In this document: positions 22,607 to 32,460 of the stretch, piece by piece
Position numbering within the stretch: the stretch's first letter is position 1
Layout of the letters: the number at the start of each line of letters is the position of its first letter
Source: Sinohyriopsis cumingii
Taxonomy: Eukaryota > Mollusca > Bivalvia > Unionida > Unionidae
DNA length: 64,000 bases
Assembly (NCBI GenBank): GCA_028554795.2
Contig: JAPYKE020000552.1
Span: 124,001-188,000 of the forward strand
Reading direction: 5' to 3'
Notes under the pieces: model-generated
The model's input: the letters and a program-made list of their open reading frames with translations, nothing else
Database searches by the model: none
Told to the model about the DNA's origin: nothing
Position numbers and translations under genes: made by a program

Positions 22607-25600
22607 ATGAAACGATCCTATTCATTCGAGAAGAAAGAAGAAGAAGAAGAAAGTAAGAGGCAGAAACGTGATCTATCGCCTCGTACCAGGGCTGAAATCT
22701 TGGCACAAATTCATGCCAGTGATTTTGAAGAGGACATGAGTGAACCAGAATCCGAACCCTCTAAACCAAGTTCACCACCCTTAGTCAACCCTGAAAAATA
22801 CTATTCCATTCGAGAGACGGAAAAGCGCTCCTCTAGAAAATTTAGAACCACGGCTTACACCTACACGGTGAAGTTTAAAGATTTCAAGACCGAGGTACCC
22901 TTGGAGAAAGCAGAAGGGTTTATCACCGAGATGTGGGATTCTTTGCTCACCGCACTCAAGCGACAATGTCAACCCAAAGAAGACGATCGCTTGACACTAT
23001 CCATAGATCACGACGGTTTGAAATCCCCTGTTTGGATCGAGTTTAGCAGACCCGCAGAACTAACCCCTTCCAAAATCATGGACAAGATTCAACACGTACA
23101 ACAATCTAATGACCAGTTTGACATCACCGATGGTAAAGCCACACCGAAAATGGCTCACGTCTCTCTTCCTCAAGGGACAGGACGCAAAAATATGTTATTG
23201 GTGGACGACCTTCGCAACACCAAAACAAGTCTCGTCCGAATTAACAACCCTCAAGACCAGATGTGTTTAGCTCGAGCCATCGTGGTGGGACGAACCTATG
23301 CCAACAAGAACGACACGGTAGAATGGAAAAGAACCTGGAACACTATTCAACGTTCCTATCGAGCCAAACAACGAAACGAAGCAGAACTCCTGTTACAACA
23401 AGCCGGACTGTCCAAAGACACACCCTGTGGCATTCCTGAGATGCAAAAATTGCAAGATGCCCTAGCTCCACGCTACACCTTGAAAGTGCACCCTCAAGAA
23501 ATGCGCGGGCCTCTGTTGTTTCGAGGCCAAGATTTTAAGGACGGAAAATACATTCATGTCTATCATCACGATGACCATTTCGATACCATTACCAGTATCA
23601 CTGGATTCCTGGGATACGGTTATTATTGTGAGAAATGTGACTATGGTTATAACAATCGAGAGCAACACAAGCATTGTGGAATGAAATGCCCAGGATGTTT
23701 GGCCTCTCCACCCTGTCTGAGCGAAGGACCAGTGCCTTGTTCCACTTGTTTGCGCACGTTTGTCAGTCCTACCTGTTACCAGCAACATCTGAAGACGCAA
23801 GGTTCACAGCAGAAATGTGCTTGTCAACTCTTGAGATTGTGCCCTACGTGTAGACAAGGCATACGTACCAATAGTACCAAGGCACACGTATGTTCAGGAA
23901 AAAAAAATGTCACATTTGTCATCACATCGTGGACTTGGAACACCAATGCTACGTGCAAAAATACCAACCCCCACCAGAGAAAGAGGACGGTCACAAGAAG
24001 AAAGGCAATTTCATCTTTTTCGATTTCGAATGCATGCAAGAGACCGGCATTCACATTCCTAATTTCTGCGTGGCTCATCGAGCGTGCGAGAAGTGCATTC
24101 AAGAACCTATCTTCAGTCATTGCCCTCACTGCAGCAAGATTCCTGGAGGACGTGAAAAAATCTTTCGGGGACCAAACACGTTAGCCGATTTTGCACAATG
24201 GGTCTTAGACCCCATCGACAAGACGTGGAGCCAAGAGGACATCGAACGTTACGGAGATTGTCATCGTCATGCCACGGTGATGGCTCACAATTTCTCCGGA
24301 TACGATGGACAGTTTCTTCTCAGATACTATACGGAACAAGGCACCGAACGTCCTAAAGTGACTTTGAACGGAGCCAAAATCATTTTCATGCAAGTGGGAC
24401 AAGTACAGTTTAAAGATTCGATGAGTTACTTGGCCATGCCTTTGAGCCGAATGCCTAAAACGTTTGGAATGACAGAAATGGCTAAAGGGTACTTTCCACA
24501 CTTTTTCAATACGGAAGCCAATCAACATGCCGTTCTACCCCATTTGCCTGAGGCTCACTATTACGACCCCGACAACATGCGTACCGAACAACGAGAAGAT
24601 TTCTACGCTTGGTACCAGGATCACGCCTCGGACCCCTTCGACTTTCAGGAAGAAATGTTAAAGCATTGTCGTTCCGACGTGGACATTTTACGACGTTGCT
24701 GTGGAAAATTTCGAGAACTGTTCATGGAACACGGAGGGGTCGATCCTTTGAAAGAAGCTTGCACCATTGCCAAAGGGTGTTCCTTAGTGTACCGCCAACG
24801 ATTCATGCCTGAAAACACCGTGGCTGTCATCAGTCCTTAAACGACCCACTTTGTCAAACGTCAATACTTGGTCAAAGCCCTACGCTGGTTACATTACTTG
24901 TGCGACAAGGAAGACAAATGGATCAGCATGCCCGCAACGGAGGAGGCGAAAAGACCATCGGAACGTATTCGGTCGATGGCTGGGACTTAGAAAACCCCAA
25001 GATCGTGTACGAGTTTAACGGTTGCTTATTTCACGGATGTCCCGTCTGCTACCCTGACCGTGACACTAAAAATCAGTTTTTACAACGGACCATGGAAGAC
25101 CTGTACCAGGACACTTGTCAGCGACGCCTAAAGTTAGAACAGGAAGGATACCAAGTGGTGGAAATGTGGGAACACGAGTACGATCACCGTATGAAAACCG
25201 ATCCCGAGTTTAAACGCCTCGTGGAAAGTTACCCGAGGGATAGTTTGTACGGAGGAAGGACCAATGCCACCTGTTTGCTGTACCAAGCCGACGAAGAGAA
25301 AGGAGAAGAAATCAAATACTTGGACGTGTGTTCGTTGTATCCCTACGTGTGCAAATATTGTCGCTTTCCTGTAGGGCACCCGCAATTGCTGACGGAACAC
25401 ATCGACCTGAAAAACATTCGACAATACGAAGGCTTGATCAAGTGCAAAGTTTTGCCTCCCACGAACCTATACCATCCCGTCTTACCTCACCATTGTCAAG
25501 GCAAACTGATGTTTCCCTTGTGCCGTACTTGTGCCGAAACGTGCAACCAGGACCAACCTTGCCATCACAGCCAGGAAGAACGTGCCTTGACGGGAACCTG

Positions 25601-26651
25601 GGTCAGCGTGGAATTGTTCAAAGCTCTGGACATGGGATACCAACTGTTAGAAGTGTACGAAATTTGCCACTTTCCCAAGACACAACAGTACCACAAGGGT
25701 GACCCTACTCAGAAAGGCATTTTCGCCGACTACGTGGATGCCTTTTTGAAACGGAAACAAGAAGCCAGCGGCTATCCTTCCTGGTGTCACACTCCCGAAG
25801 ACCAAATACAATTCAAAGAGAAATACTACGAACAAGAAGGCATCTCTTTAGACCACATCGAAAAAAACGAAGGCAGGCGATCGTTTGCCAAAGTGATGTT
25901 AAATTGCTTGTGGGGTAAAATGGCACAACGACCGTGTTTACCCAAGACGGAATATTTGACAGAACCTTCCCGCTACTTCCAGATGATTCACGACAAAACC
26001 AAATACATGAAACACGTGGACGTCGTTCGAGAGGATTTGATCTTGGTCAATTACGAAGAAGATCTGGACTTTGTACAAGACGACCCTTTTGGAAATGTCA
26101 TCATTGCGGCTTACGTGACAGCTCATGCTCGCTTAAAATTGTACGAAGCTTTAGAACTGTTAGAAGAACGCGTCCTGTACTTTGACACGGACAGTTGCAT
26201 TTACATCCATCACCCGATTCAACAGCACCCTGACATCGAAGGAGACCGTTTAGGAGCCTGGACAGACGAGCATCCCGACGACAAGATTCTAAGTTTCGTC
26301 AGTGGTGGTCCCAAAAATTACGGCTACGAATACCGGGACAAACAAGGAGAAGTGCACACGACGTGCAAAGTGAAAGGACTGACTCTGAATCATCGTACCA
26401 GTCGAGTGGTCAACTTTGGGGTATTGAAAGAAGCCTTGCAATCGGGAGAGGATGGAAACTTTAAAGTGACCACTTATCAACCGAACAAGATTGTACGTTT
26501 ACCCACTCACCACATCGTCAGTCGGCCCCTGGAAAAAATCTATCAAATCGTGTACCAGAAGCGAGTGAGACTTCCCAATCACTTTACGTTGCCGTACGGT
26601 CACATCGATATTGGTCAGCATATAAAAAGGGACAACGTCCAAGACCAATAG
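22607..26651 (+). pseudogene. polB: Protein-primed family B DNA polymerase (Polinton PolB), broken
   Basis: Replicates the element from protein-primed ends. The span of about 1,348 codons fits Polinton PolB. Order: charged N-terminal region, a Cys/His-rich zinc-binding region (about 23626-23890), the 3'-5' exonuclease with Exo I DFE (near 24021), Exo II NFSGYDGQ and Exo III SDVDIL, then polymerase motifs A (DVCSLYPYV, near 25321), B (KVMLNCLWGKM) and C (YFDTDS, near 26178). Three lesions relative to element 2: a missing base in an A-run at 23899-23907, a CAA-to-TAA nonsense at 24838-24840, and a missing base near 24923. All catalytic motifs remain. The A-run lesion could be an assembly error; the nonsense codon is less likely to be. 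Confidence 0.93.
26621..26629 (+). promoter_or_regulatory. TATA box inside the 3' end of polB
   Basis: TATAAAAAG lies within the last codons of polB and precedes the next gene. The matching TATAAAAGG is kept in element 2 at about 43988. TATA boxes overlapping the end of the preceding frame are seen at several junctions in these elements. Confidence 0.55.
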
Positions 26652-26775
26652 TTCATTGTTCATTGAAGTAACTTACCATGTCGTTGACGAAGAAGAAACC
26701 AGATTGGTTAGGAGTCAAATGTTGGACATCACCGAGACCAGGGTTTTGAGGCTTGGACACAAGAGGTGGCCCAGT
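26652..26775 (+). other. Deletion scar of the accessory block found in element 2
   Basis: Between the polB stop and the membrane-protein gene, element 1 has only about 120 bp, whereas element 2 has about 2.6 kb of extra genes (44028-46660). The last part here (GGTTTTGAGGCTTGGACACA) matches the 3' end of the last accessory gene of element 2 (46636-46658). So element 1 either lost the block or represents a state with a different, shorter insert. An ATG in good context at 26677 opens only 23 codons. Confidence 0.6.
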
Positions 26776-27061
26776 ATGCACGAGAGTTATTCAAGGAAAA
26801 AAGTTACTTTTCAACCTGTGTTAGTGACGGTGCCAGAAGAACCCGTCACCCAGGACAGGACTGTCGTGGACAGGCCTGAAAGACCCTTTCGGGAGGACAC
26901 TTGTGTGACCTTACCCCCTACTATAGAACTGGTTAGAACTTTACCCAAAACATGTGGTTGTTGTACAGACACTTGTTTTTTATTCCACGTTTATGTGCCT
27001 TTTATTCTTGTACTTAAGCCTTTGGCTTTTATGTATTTTTGTCTTTCGTATTCATGTTTGA
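26776..27061 (+). CDS. Small tail-anchored membrane protein, C-terminus frameshifted
   Basis: Conserved between the two elements over about 70 residues (QPVLVTVPEEPVTQDRTV, then PERPFR, DTCVTLPP and RTLPKTC) followed by a hydrophobic segment that looks like a single C-terminal membrane anchor. No known domain. I take the ATG at 26776 (MHES), which is conserved at 46669 in element 2. A T-run near 26982 has one T more than element 2, shifting the frame just before the anchor; both frames stay hydrophobic, and the element 2-like frame would stop at 27059-27061. AATAAA follows at 27073. Confidence 0.5.
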
Positions 27062-27072
27062 AAAAAACATTC

Positions 27073-27078
27073 AATAAA
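27073..27078 (+). terminator. Poly(A) signal AATAAA
   Basis: AATAAA 12 nt after the conserved stop of the small membrane-protein gene, kept at 46978-46983 in element 2. No histone-type stem-loop is present here. Confidence 0.6.
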
Positions 27079-27093
27079 CGTGTTCTGAAAAAG

Positions 27094-27100
27094 TATATAA
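27094..27100 (+). promoter_or_regulatory. TATA box of the packaging ATPase gene
   Basis: TATATAA, 50 nt before the ATPase ATG at 27150. The surrounding 60 bp are nearly identical in element 2. Confidence 0.7.
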
Positions 27101-27149
27101 ACTCTTGTCTTGTTTGTTTTTTCGTGTCACAAGTGACATTCCTCACACC

Positions 27150-27893
27150 ATGGCTACCTCTACTGTCTCTGCTCCTTCTTCCTCTACTGTCAAAGTCATC
27201 GACGAACACTTAGATCGTGCCAGTTGGGAGGCTTTGTATCTTCGCCATCCCTTTAACATGCTCATTGCTGGACCTAGCGGTTCTGGCAAAACCGAATTCG
27301 TCAAACGTTTGATCGAACATAAACATCATTTGATCGATCGGCCCCCTCAACGGATCGTGTGGTGTTACAAAGAGTGGCAATCGGCGTACAGCCTCTTGCG
27401 AGAAAGTCAAGGCGATTCCATCGTGTTTGTGGAAGGCATTCCTAAAGAAGACGACGGCATCGTCTCTGACTCCCGTCAAACCCATTTGGTCATTTTCGAC
27501 GACATGTTAGGAGAAGACGAAGAAGAAATTAAACTGTGGTTCACGCGCAAAGGGCATCACCGTAATGCCAGTGTCGTTTACATCACCCAAAATTTGTTTC
27601 AACAAAGTAAAGCCCATCGCACCATCAGTCTCAATGCGCATTACGTGGTCTTGTTTAAAAGACCTCGAGATAAATCGCAAGTGCAAGTCTTAGCCAAACA
27701 GTTAGGAACGCCTTGGCTGACTCAGGCGTACGACGATGCCACTCAAACGCCACACGCCTATTTACTCGTCGATTTGAAACCTACGACTCCCGAGGATTTG
27801 CGATTTTGTACCCACTTGTTTCACCACTGGTGCCAAGACGGAGGGCCTGTCCTGTACACGTCTCCGTCCTCGACTTCATTTCACTCCCCATAA
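27150..27893 (+). CDS. FtsK/HerA-type genome-packaging ATPase (A32-like), 247 aa
   Basis: Pumps the DNA genome into the capsid in Polintons and related viruses. Walker A is GPSGSGKT at residues 41-48, Walker B is HLVIFDDM at about 112-119, followed by an asparagine-containing sensor strand (VYITQNLF). Length and motif spacing fit the compact Polinton ATPases. The start at 27150 (ATGGCTACC, good context, 50 nt after a TATA box) is preferred to upstream non-ATG extension and is identical in element 2. The frame is intact in element 1. It is followed closely by the next gene, whose TATA box overlaps its end. Confidence 0.93.
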   Translation: MATSTVSAPSSSTVKVIDEHLDRASWEALYLRHPFNMLIAGPSGSGKTEFVKRLIEHKHHLIDRPPQRIVWCYKEWQSAYSLLRESQGDSIVFVEGIPKEDDGIVSDSRQTHLVIFDDMLGEDEEEIKLWFTRKGHHRNASVVYITQNLFQQSKAHRTISLNAHYVVLFKRPRDKSQVQVLAKQLGTPWLTQAYDDATQTPHAYLLVDLKPTTPEDLRFCTHLFHHWCQDGGPVLYTSPSSTSFHSP

Positions 27894-27900
27894 AAAAATC

Positions 27901-27908
27901 TATAAAAA
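27901..27908 (+). promoter_or_regulatory. TATA box of the SPKK-rich protein gene
   Basis: TATAAAAA, 46 nt before the ATG at 27947 and 8 nt after the ATPase stop. Conserved in element 2 at 47799-47806. Confidence 0.65.
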
Positions 27909-27946
27909 CCTCAGACCCTTTTTCGTCTGTCTCACACAGTGTAAAC

Positions 27947-28867
27947 ATGACGTCCCTTCAGTCGCATCTTCCCGTCAAATTGATTCGTGCCTTGTATGGC
28001 ATCAGTCGAGAAAAAAATCCACAAACACGAGCTCGTGTCTTAGAAGCTAGTCTCAAAGAAGTCTTACGATGGTTCACGGTGACGGCACGTCAATTACTCC
28101 AAGGAATCATTCAGATTCCTCATCAAACCAAACGCTTTTTTGATCGAAACAAAGTCGCTTTGGTCCAACTGGCCGATCCCCGCATCGACACTCAAACCAA
28201 AAAACAAATCATTTTGAAACCTGGAGGGAGCGGTACTCTAGGAGGGGTCATCATTCGCTCACTCTTAAGATGGGATCCTAATGCCCCCAAAGTTATACCC
28301 AAGACAAAAGTCCAACGAAGCCCCAAGAAAAAAAAGACCAGGTCCCCAAGGAGAACTTCTCCAGTGGCAGGACCCTCCTCTGACCAGACACCACCACCAC
28401 CCCGGAAAAAGAAAAGAAGCCCCCAGAAAAAGAGAAGTCCACAGAAAACTAGTCGCAAGAGAGGCACTTCGGCCAGGACGCAACCTTACACTCGCAAACC
28501 ACGACCTGCCACGGCGGTGACTGCGTCTCCGGCAGCTTCACGTTTGTCCACTTCTCCGTTAATGACACCCAGAACTGAAGAGTACTTGGAGACGTTGATC
28601 ACACCAAGAACTTCTCCGTTGATGACCCCCAAAAGAACTTCCCCAGTGGCAGGACCTTCCAATTTAGTGGCAGTGGCTGCTGCTCACAAAGTACCTTCTC
28701 CCAAAATCAAAGTTCAAGAAAGATCGGGCATGTTACAAAGTTTACTGGATTTGTCCAAGCAAGAACTGGCTCGATTTAGTCCGTTACGTACCCCTGCACG
28801 ACGTGTCATGCCTGTCCTCAAACTAATACGACGTAAAGACAATCAGTGGCGACGCGTTCCAGTATAA
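27947..28867 (+). CDS. Basic SPKK-rich late/core protein (306 aa)
   Basis: Residues 1-105 form a conserved helical domain (LIRALYGISREK, then EVLRWFTVTARQLLQG) ending in a glycine-rich KPGGSGTLGGVIIRSLL. Residues about 110-180 are a low-complexity basic region with repeated SPKKK, SPRR and SPQKK motifs, like DNA-compacting tails of histone H1 or protamine-like proteins. Three TSPVAGPS or TSPLMTP repeats follow, then a conserved C-terminal region (SGMLQSLLDLSKQELARF and a basic end). A genome-condensing core protein is plausible, comparable in role to adenovirus core proteins, but that is inference. The ATG at 27947 is chosen because of the TATA box 46 nt upstream; the longer upstream frame overlaps the ATPase. 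Confidence 0.75.
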   Translation: MTSLQSHLPVKLIRALYGISREKNPQTRARVLEASLKEVLRWFTVTARQLLQGIIQIPHQTKRFFDRNKVALVQLADPRIDTQTKKQIILKPGGSGTLGGVIIRSLLRWDPNAPKVIPKTKVQRSPKKKKTRSPRRTSPVAGPSSDQTPPPPRKKKRSPQKKRSPQKTSRKRGTSARTQPYTRKPRPATAVTASPAASRLSTSPLMTPRTEEYLETLITPRTSPLMTPKRTSPVAGPSNLVAVAAAHKVPSPKIKVQERSGMLQSLLDLSKQELARFSPLRTPARRVMPVLKLIRRKDNQWRRVPV

Positions 28868-28872
28868 AAAAG
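28863..28872 (+). promoter_or_regulatory. TATA box overlapping the end of the preceding gene
   Basis: TATAAAAAAG spans the stop codon of the SPKK-rich gene and lies 54 nt before the ATG at 28926. Element 2 keeps TATAAAAGG at about 48700. Confidence 0.6.
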
Positions 28873-28925
28873 GCCTGTGACCAAGTCGGGTATCAGTGTT
28901 TTTTGGTGCTCCTGAAGACTCAAAC

Positions 28926-29312
28926 ATGTCACCCTCCAGAAAACCCCAAGGAAAGAAAAGGAAAGGACTGCCACCACGTTTAGCCAAACATGGGGACATG
29001 TTATCTGTCCTGTCCAAAGCTTCTCCACCCCTACGAAAAAAATTCATTCAAACAGCCTCCAAAGAGGTCATCGATACCGTGTGCGAATGTTGTTTGAACG
29101 TTTTGAAAGGCACGATCCCTTTGTCCAAACACCAGAAACAATGCTTAGGCAAACATCGTCACGTTCTTCGCCAAATGGTTCAAAAGAAAATTCCCATTCG
29201 TCAAAAAAAGAAGATGTTAGTGCAACGTGGAGGTATTTTACCTCTCTTGTTAGGCCCCATACTGAAAGGAGTCTTGGGAACCATGTTGGGAGGACTGGTG
29301 GGAGCAAGATAA
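28926..29312 (+). CDS. Small basic virion-type protein with hydrophobic glycine-rich tail (128 aa)
   Basis: Basic N-terminus (SRKPQGKKRKG), a central region with two close cysteines (VCECCLNVLKG), then IRQKKKMLVQRGGILPLLLG and a small hydrophobic GTMLGGLVGAR tail. The lysine-rich stretch plus VQRGG and hydrophobic glycine-rich tail is a recurring pattern among small late proteins next to Polinton capsid genes, sometimes compared with adenovirus pX/mu or membrane-active proteins. The exact role is unknown. Intact in element 1, frameshifted in element 2. Confidence 0.7.
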   Translation: MSPSRKPQGKKRKGLPPRLAKHGDMLSVLSKASPPLRKKFIQTASKEVIDTVCECCLNVLKGTIPLSKHQKQCLGKHRHVLRQMVQKKIPIRQKKKMLVQRGGILPLLLGPILKGVLGTMLGGLVGAR

Positions 29313-29317
29313 AAAGG
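29309..29317 (+). promoter_or_regulatory. TATA-like box (GATAAAAAG)
   Basis: Overlaps the stop codon of the preceding gene, 45 nt before the ATG at 29362. Kept at about 49434 in element 2. Confidence 0.45.
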
Positions 29318-29361
29318 TCCTCGGAAGTTCCAAGATCTCAGAATCGACCCCTGACAACCCC

Positions 29362-30006
29362 ATGGAAGGACGAAAACTAGCTTTAGTACCTTACAAACGA
29401 TGGATGGAATACCATCGGTGGCAAGAACAACGCACCCCGCATTTACCTCCCAATCCCCATTTGAGCGAGATGTCCCAGTTACAACACGAATTGCAGTCCT
29501 TGATGGATCGCCAAGATTTGTCCGAAACAGAAAAATCGCAAAAGTACGGTCAACTCTTGCAACGACTGCAACTCTTTCACCAGAAAGCTTTAGACGAAAC
29601 AGCTCTACCCACTCTGAAAGATTTTAAGACCTTGATGAAAAGTCCAGCACCATCACCAGTACCAGTACCAGTACCAGTACCACCAGTACCCGTGACCAAG
29701 ACAGAAAAAGGAGAAGAAGAGGAAGGGTTTCAAACTCCACCAGAAAAAGTACGCAAGTTAACAACACCACCTACCTCCAGAATTGGATGGATGAAAAAGA
29801 TGATGGCCACCCCTTCTTCCTCACAAGAGAAAAAGAAAGTGAAGACAGAAGTGAAGACAGAAGTGAAACAAGAACCGATATCCCCCGCTCAGACATCCTT
29901 CTCCTCTTCGACACCTATTGCTGGCCGCACACGCAAAGCATTGCAATCCAAGAAAATACCCCAAGAGAAAAAGAGTAGCATCCTCCAAGAGTGGGTGTCT
30001 TATTAA
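29362..30006 (+). CDS. Coiled-coil late protein with proline and VKxE repeats (214 aa)
   Basis: Begins MEGRKLALVPYKRW, a start style common to a coiled-coil virion protein of Polintons. Residues about 30-80 are a helical coiled coil (LSEMSQLQHELQSLMD, then LQRLQLFHQKAL). A PVPVPV repeat (about 97-110) and acidic linker follow. Near the end the tandem VKTEVKTEVKQE gives three overlapping psi-K-x-E sites, the consensus for SUMO attachment; this is only in element 1. The protein ends in a conserved EWVSY (EWVTY in element 2). Function unknown; location suggests a virion or assembly role. Confidence 0.7.
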   Translation: MEGRKLALVPYKRWMEYHRWQEQRTPHLPPNPHLSEMSQLQHELQSLMDRQDLSETEKSQKYGQLLQRLQLFHQKALDETALPTLKDFKTLMKSPAPSPVPVPVPVPPVPVTKTEKGEEEEGFQTPPEKVRKLTTPPTSRIGWMKKMMATPSSSQEKKKVKTEVKTEVKQEPISPAQTSFSSSTPIAGRTRKALQSKKIPQEKKSSILQEWVSY

Positions 30007-30027
30007 CACACCAACCAACACAAAAAA

Positions 30028-31112
30028 ATGGAAAAAGTCTTAGCCATCATTTACTACGATCCCTCCCATCCTGCAGGTTACGCAGGAGTTCAAAAATTGT
30101 ATCATGCTGCCAAAACGCGACTGAAAAGTCTCCGTTTACCTCAAGTGCAACGATGGTTACAAGAACAAGCTACCTACACTTTACACAAACCCATTCGACG
30201 CAAGTTTGCCAGAAGTCGCACCCGAGTGGAAGGCATCGATCATCAATGGCAAGCCGATTTAGCCGATGTCTCTCATTTGACCAGCTACAATCGTGGCTAC
30301 AAATATTTGTTTTGTGTCATCGACGTCTTTTCCAAATTTGCCTGGGTCGTGCCCTTGACTTCCAAATCGAGCAGCGAGTTAGTGCGAGCCCTGCAACGAG
30401 TGTTGAAACAAAGCGGTCGTCACCCTCTTCGATGGCAAACGGACAAAGGCACCGAATTTCTGAACCAAGCTTTCCAAAAAGAATTACCACCGAGAATCCC
30501 GAAACCAAAGCCAGCATCGTGGAACGTTTTCAACGCACTTTGAAAGAACGCATGTGGAAATATTTTACGCATCACCACACTCTGAAGTACATCGACATCT
30601 TACCGCACCTGGTGCAAGCGTACAACCAATCTTACCATCGAAGCATTGAACGTGCCCCGCAAGACGTGACTCCCGACAACGAAGTGTTGGTGTTTGAGCG
30701 CCTGTTTGGTACGTCCCCGACGAGGGCTGTCCCCGAGAAAAGTGGAATGTTGGCCGTAGGAGATTGGGTGCGCATTGGCAAAACCAAACGCACTTTCGAC
30801 AAAGGTTACTTACCTAACTGGACGACCGAATTGTTTCGCGTCACTGGACGAGTGCATGGCCGTCATCCTGCCGTCTATAAATTGGAAGACATGAACGGAG
30901 AAGTGCTCAAAGGAACGTTTTATTTGCCCGAGTTACAACGTGTCACCAAAATTGAAGACGACGTGTACGACATCGAAAGCATTCTCGAACGCAGAACCCG
31001 TAAAGTGGGCAAACGACGTGTCAAAGAAGTCAAAGTACGTTGGAAAGGATATCCACCCAGTTTTGATTCTTGGATCGACGCTTCGCAAGTCATCGACTAT
31101 AAAAAGAAGTGA
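30028..31112 (+). pseudogene. Retroviral-type integrase with chromodomain, frameshifted
   Basis: Integrates the element and makes the 6-bp duplication. N-terminal half: YDPSHPAGYAGVQKLYHAA and TYTLHKPIRR, typical of Polinton integrases, then the catalytic DDE: first D in HQWQADLADV, second D in WQTDKGTEF, E in the helix SIVERFQRTLK. The C-terminal 55 residues are a chromodomain (VYDIESILERR, VRWKGY, SFDSWI), which may target heterochromatin. About 25-30 bp are missing near 30487 relative to element 2, splitting the frame between the second D and the E. All catalytic residues survive in separate frames. Confidence 0.93.
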
Positions 31113-31117
31113 CCATC

Positions 31118-31537
31118 ATGCCCTTTCACACAGCAGACGCAGCTACGTCGACCACTCCTCCTTCACCTAGTTCTTCTGTGCAAGATTTACAAAAACAACC
31201 CTTGTGGGTGTGGTGTGGAGAACGTGTGCCTAAAACGCAAATCGTCTTTTTCTGCCAAATCTTCGTGGTGTATTGTGTCATCGGGGCAGCCATCGCCAAT
31301 TTGAGTTTGCAACAAGGAGACAAACAATTGTGGACCATTTTATTGAGCAGTTGCATCGGTTACCTGCTTCCTAATCCCTCCCTGAAATTCACCTCGAACG
31401 GGAACCCCGGGAACCTTGTGTCCAGTGCCAGTGTCAGTCACCACTTCAATCACAACCAGAACCCCATTTTAGACGGAGACACGCCTCTGACGTCCAGTAA
31501 TATTCCCTCGGACAGCCACAGAACTCTGGAATTATGA
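31118..31537 (+). CDS. Two-pass membrane protein, conserved Polinton type (139 aa)
   Basis: A short polar N-terminus rich in S, T and P, then two hydrophobic segments: IVFFCQIFVVYCVIGAAIAN and LWTILLSSCIGYLLPNP. This pair, including the GYLLPNP ending, is characteristic of a small membrane protein near the capsid genes of many Polintons. The C-terminus is polar and S/N-rich. ATG at 31118 is 5 nt after the integrase stop. Its stop overlaps the penton start by 4 nt (ATGA). Role unknown, perhaps internal membrane or entry/egress. Confidence 0.75.
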   Translation: MPFHTADAATSTTPPSPSSSVQDLQKQPLWVWCGERVPKTQIVFFCQIFVVYCVIGAAIANLSLQQGDKQLWTILLSSCIGYLLPNPSLKFTSNGNPGNLVSSASVSHHFNHNQNPILDGDTPLTSSNIPSDSHRTLEL

Positions 31538-32457
31538 GTCACCAAAACCAATTTTACTTAACTTTACCCAGTGACAGTTCCATGGAGGTGTTTCCCAAGA
31601 ACACGTTGTGCTGTTACACGGCCAAATTACCTCAGGCCATCCAGTTAGATCACGAAGCCCATTGGGAAGTGGCTTTAGTAGAAATGATTCACCCGACCCA
31701 AGTCCTCACTGTCCTTCCCAATCAAAATTTTTTTGATGTGGAAGTTCATGACGAGCAAATGCAACAGTGGATGGATAGCAATGTCAAATATGACAAGAAA
31801 ACCCGTACACAAAAGTACACCACCTATCACTTGTTCATTCCCCCAGGCTATTATTTTAGTGGTCAACATTTGGTCAGCACCATAACCTCCAGGTTTAATG
31901 TCGTGTTTCTGAAAGCTTTGGAGCATGTCAACAAAAATGTCACCATGGAGTACCACAAAACAGCTCGTCGCTTCTTGATGAAATTTGAACGGAGTAAAAT
32001 CCTGTCCATTTTATTTTGTCCTGAATTGTATGACATGTTGGGCGGAGACATGGACATGAGAAAGACCATGATCAAGAAAAACGAATTACCCATCGTTTAC
32101 GACAACGAGTCTTTTAGCAAGTTATTTCGTGCCCCGGTAGAACTGAACCAAGGACTGAATTTGATGTTCGTGTATTCCGATGTGGTGGAGTACAACGTGG
32201 TGGGACACACCTCCGTACCGTTACTGCGTGTCATTCCTTTCAAAGTGGATTCTGCCACGAACACTGACGAGGAAGGTGGAAACACTTACCACGTCCACCG
32301 CGAATTTGTCCATCCTCACTATTTGCCGGTCAGTAAGTCGTATTTGGACACGGTCAACATTGCTATAAAAGGAGATCTGGGACAAAATATTCCATTCACC
32401 AAAGGAAAAGTCACGGTGAAACTCCATTTTCGAAAACGGTTCTCTCACGACTCTTAA
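31534..32457 (+). CDS. Penton/minor capsid protein (single jelly roll), 307 aa
   Basis: Begins MSHQNQFYLTLPSDSSMEVF and continues NTLCCYTAKLPQAI and WEVALVEM, the signature start of the Polinton/adintovirus minor capsid (penton) protein. The predicted fold in this family is a jelly roll forming vertex pentamers; that is family knowledge. The frame is intact here. A conserved middle (LFCPELYDMLGG) and end (GHTSVPLLRVIPFK, HPHYLPVSKS, VKLHFRKRF) match two copies in element 2. The start overlaps the previous stop; the next gene begins 3 nt after its stop. Confidence 0.9.
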   Translation: MSHQNQFYLTLPSDSSMEVFPKNTLCCYTAKLPQAIQLDHEAHWEVALVEMIHPTQVLTVLPNQNFFDVEVHDEQMQQWMDSNVKYDKKTRTQKYTTYHLFIPPGYYFSGQHLVSTITSRFNVVFLKALEHVNKNVTMEYHKTARRFLMKFERSKILSILFCPELYDMLGGDMDMRKTMIKKNELPIVYDNESFSKLFRAPVELNQGLNLMFVYSDVVEYNVVGHTSVPLLRVIPFKVDSATNTDEEGGNTYHVHREFVHPHYLPVSKSYLDTVNIAIKGDLGQNIPFTKGKVTVKLHFRKRFSHDS

Positions 32458-32460
32458 GTC

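Noticed and set aside
27105..27149. N-terminal extension of the ATPase
   Set aside because: It lies at or before the expected transcription start from the TATA box at 27094 and is not conserved in element 2.
27713..27946. N-terminal extension of the SPKK-rich protein
   Set aside because: It overlaps the ATPase gene in another frame, and a TATA box lies 46 nt before the ATG at 27947.
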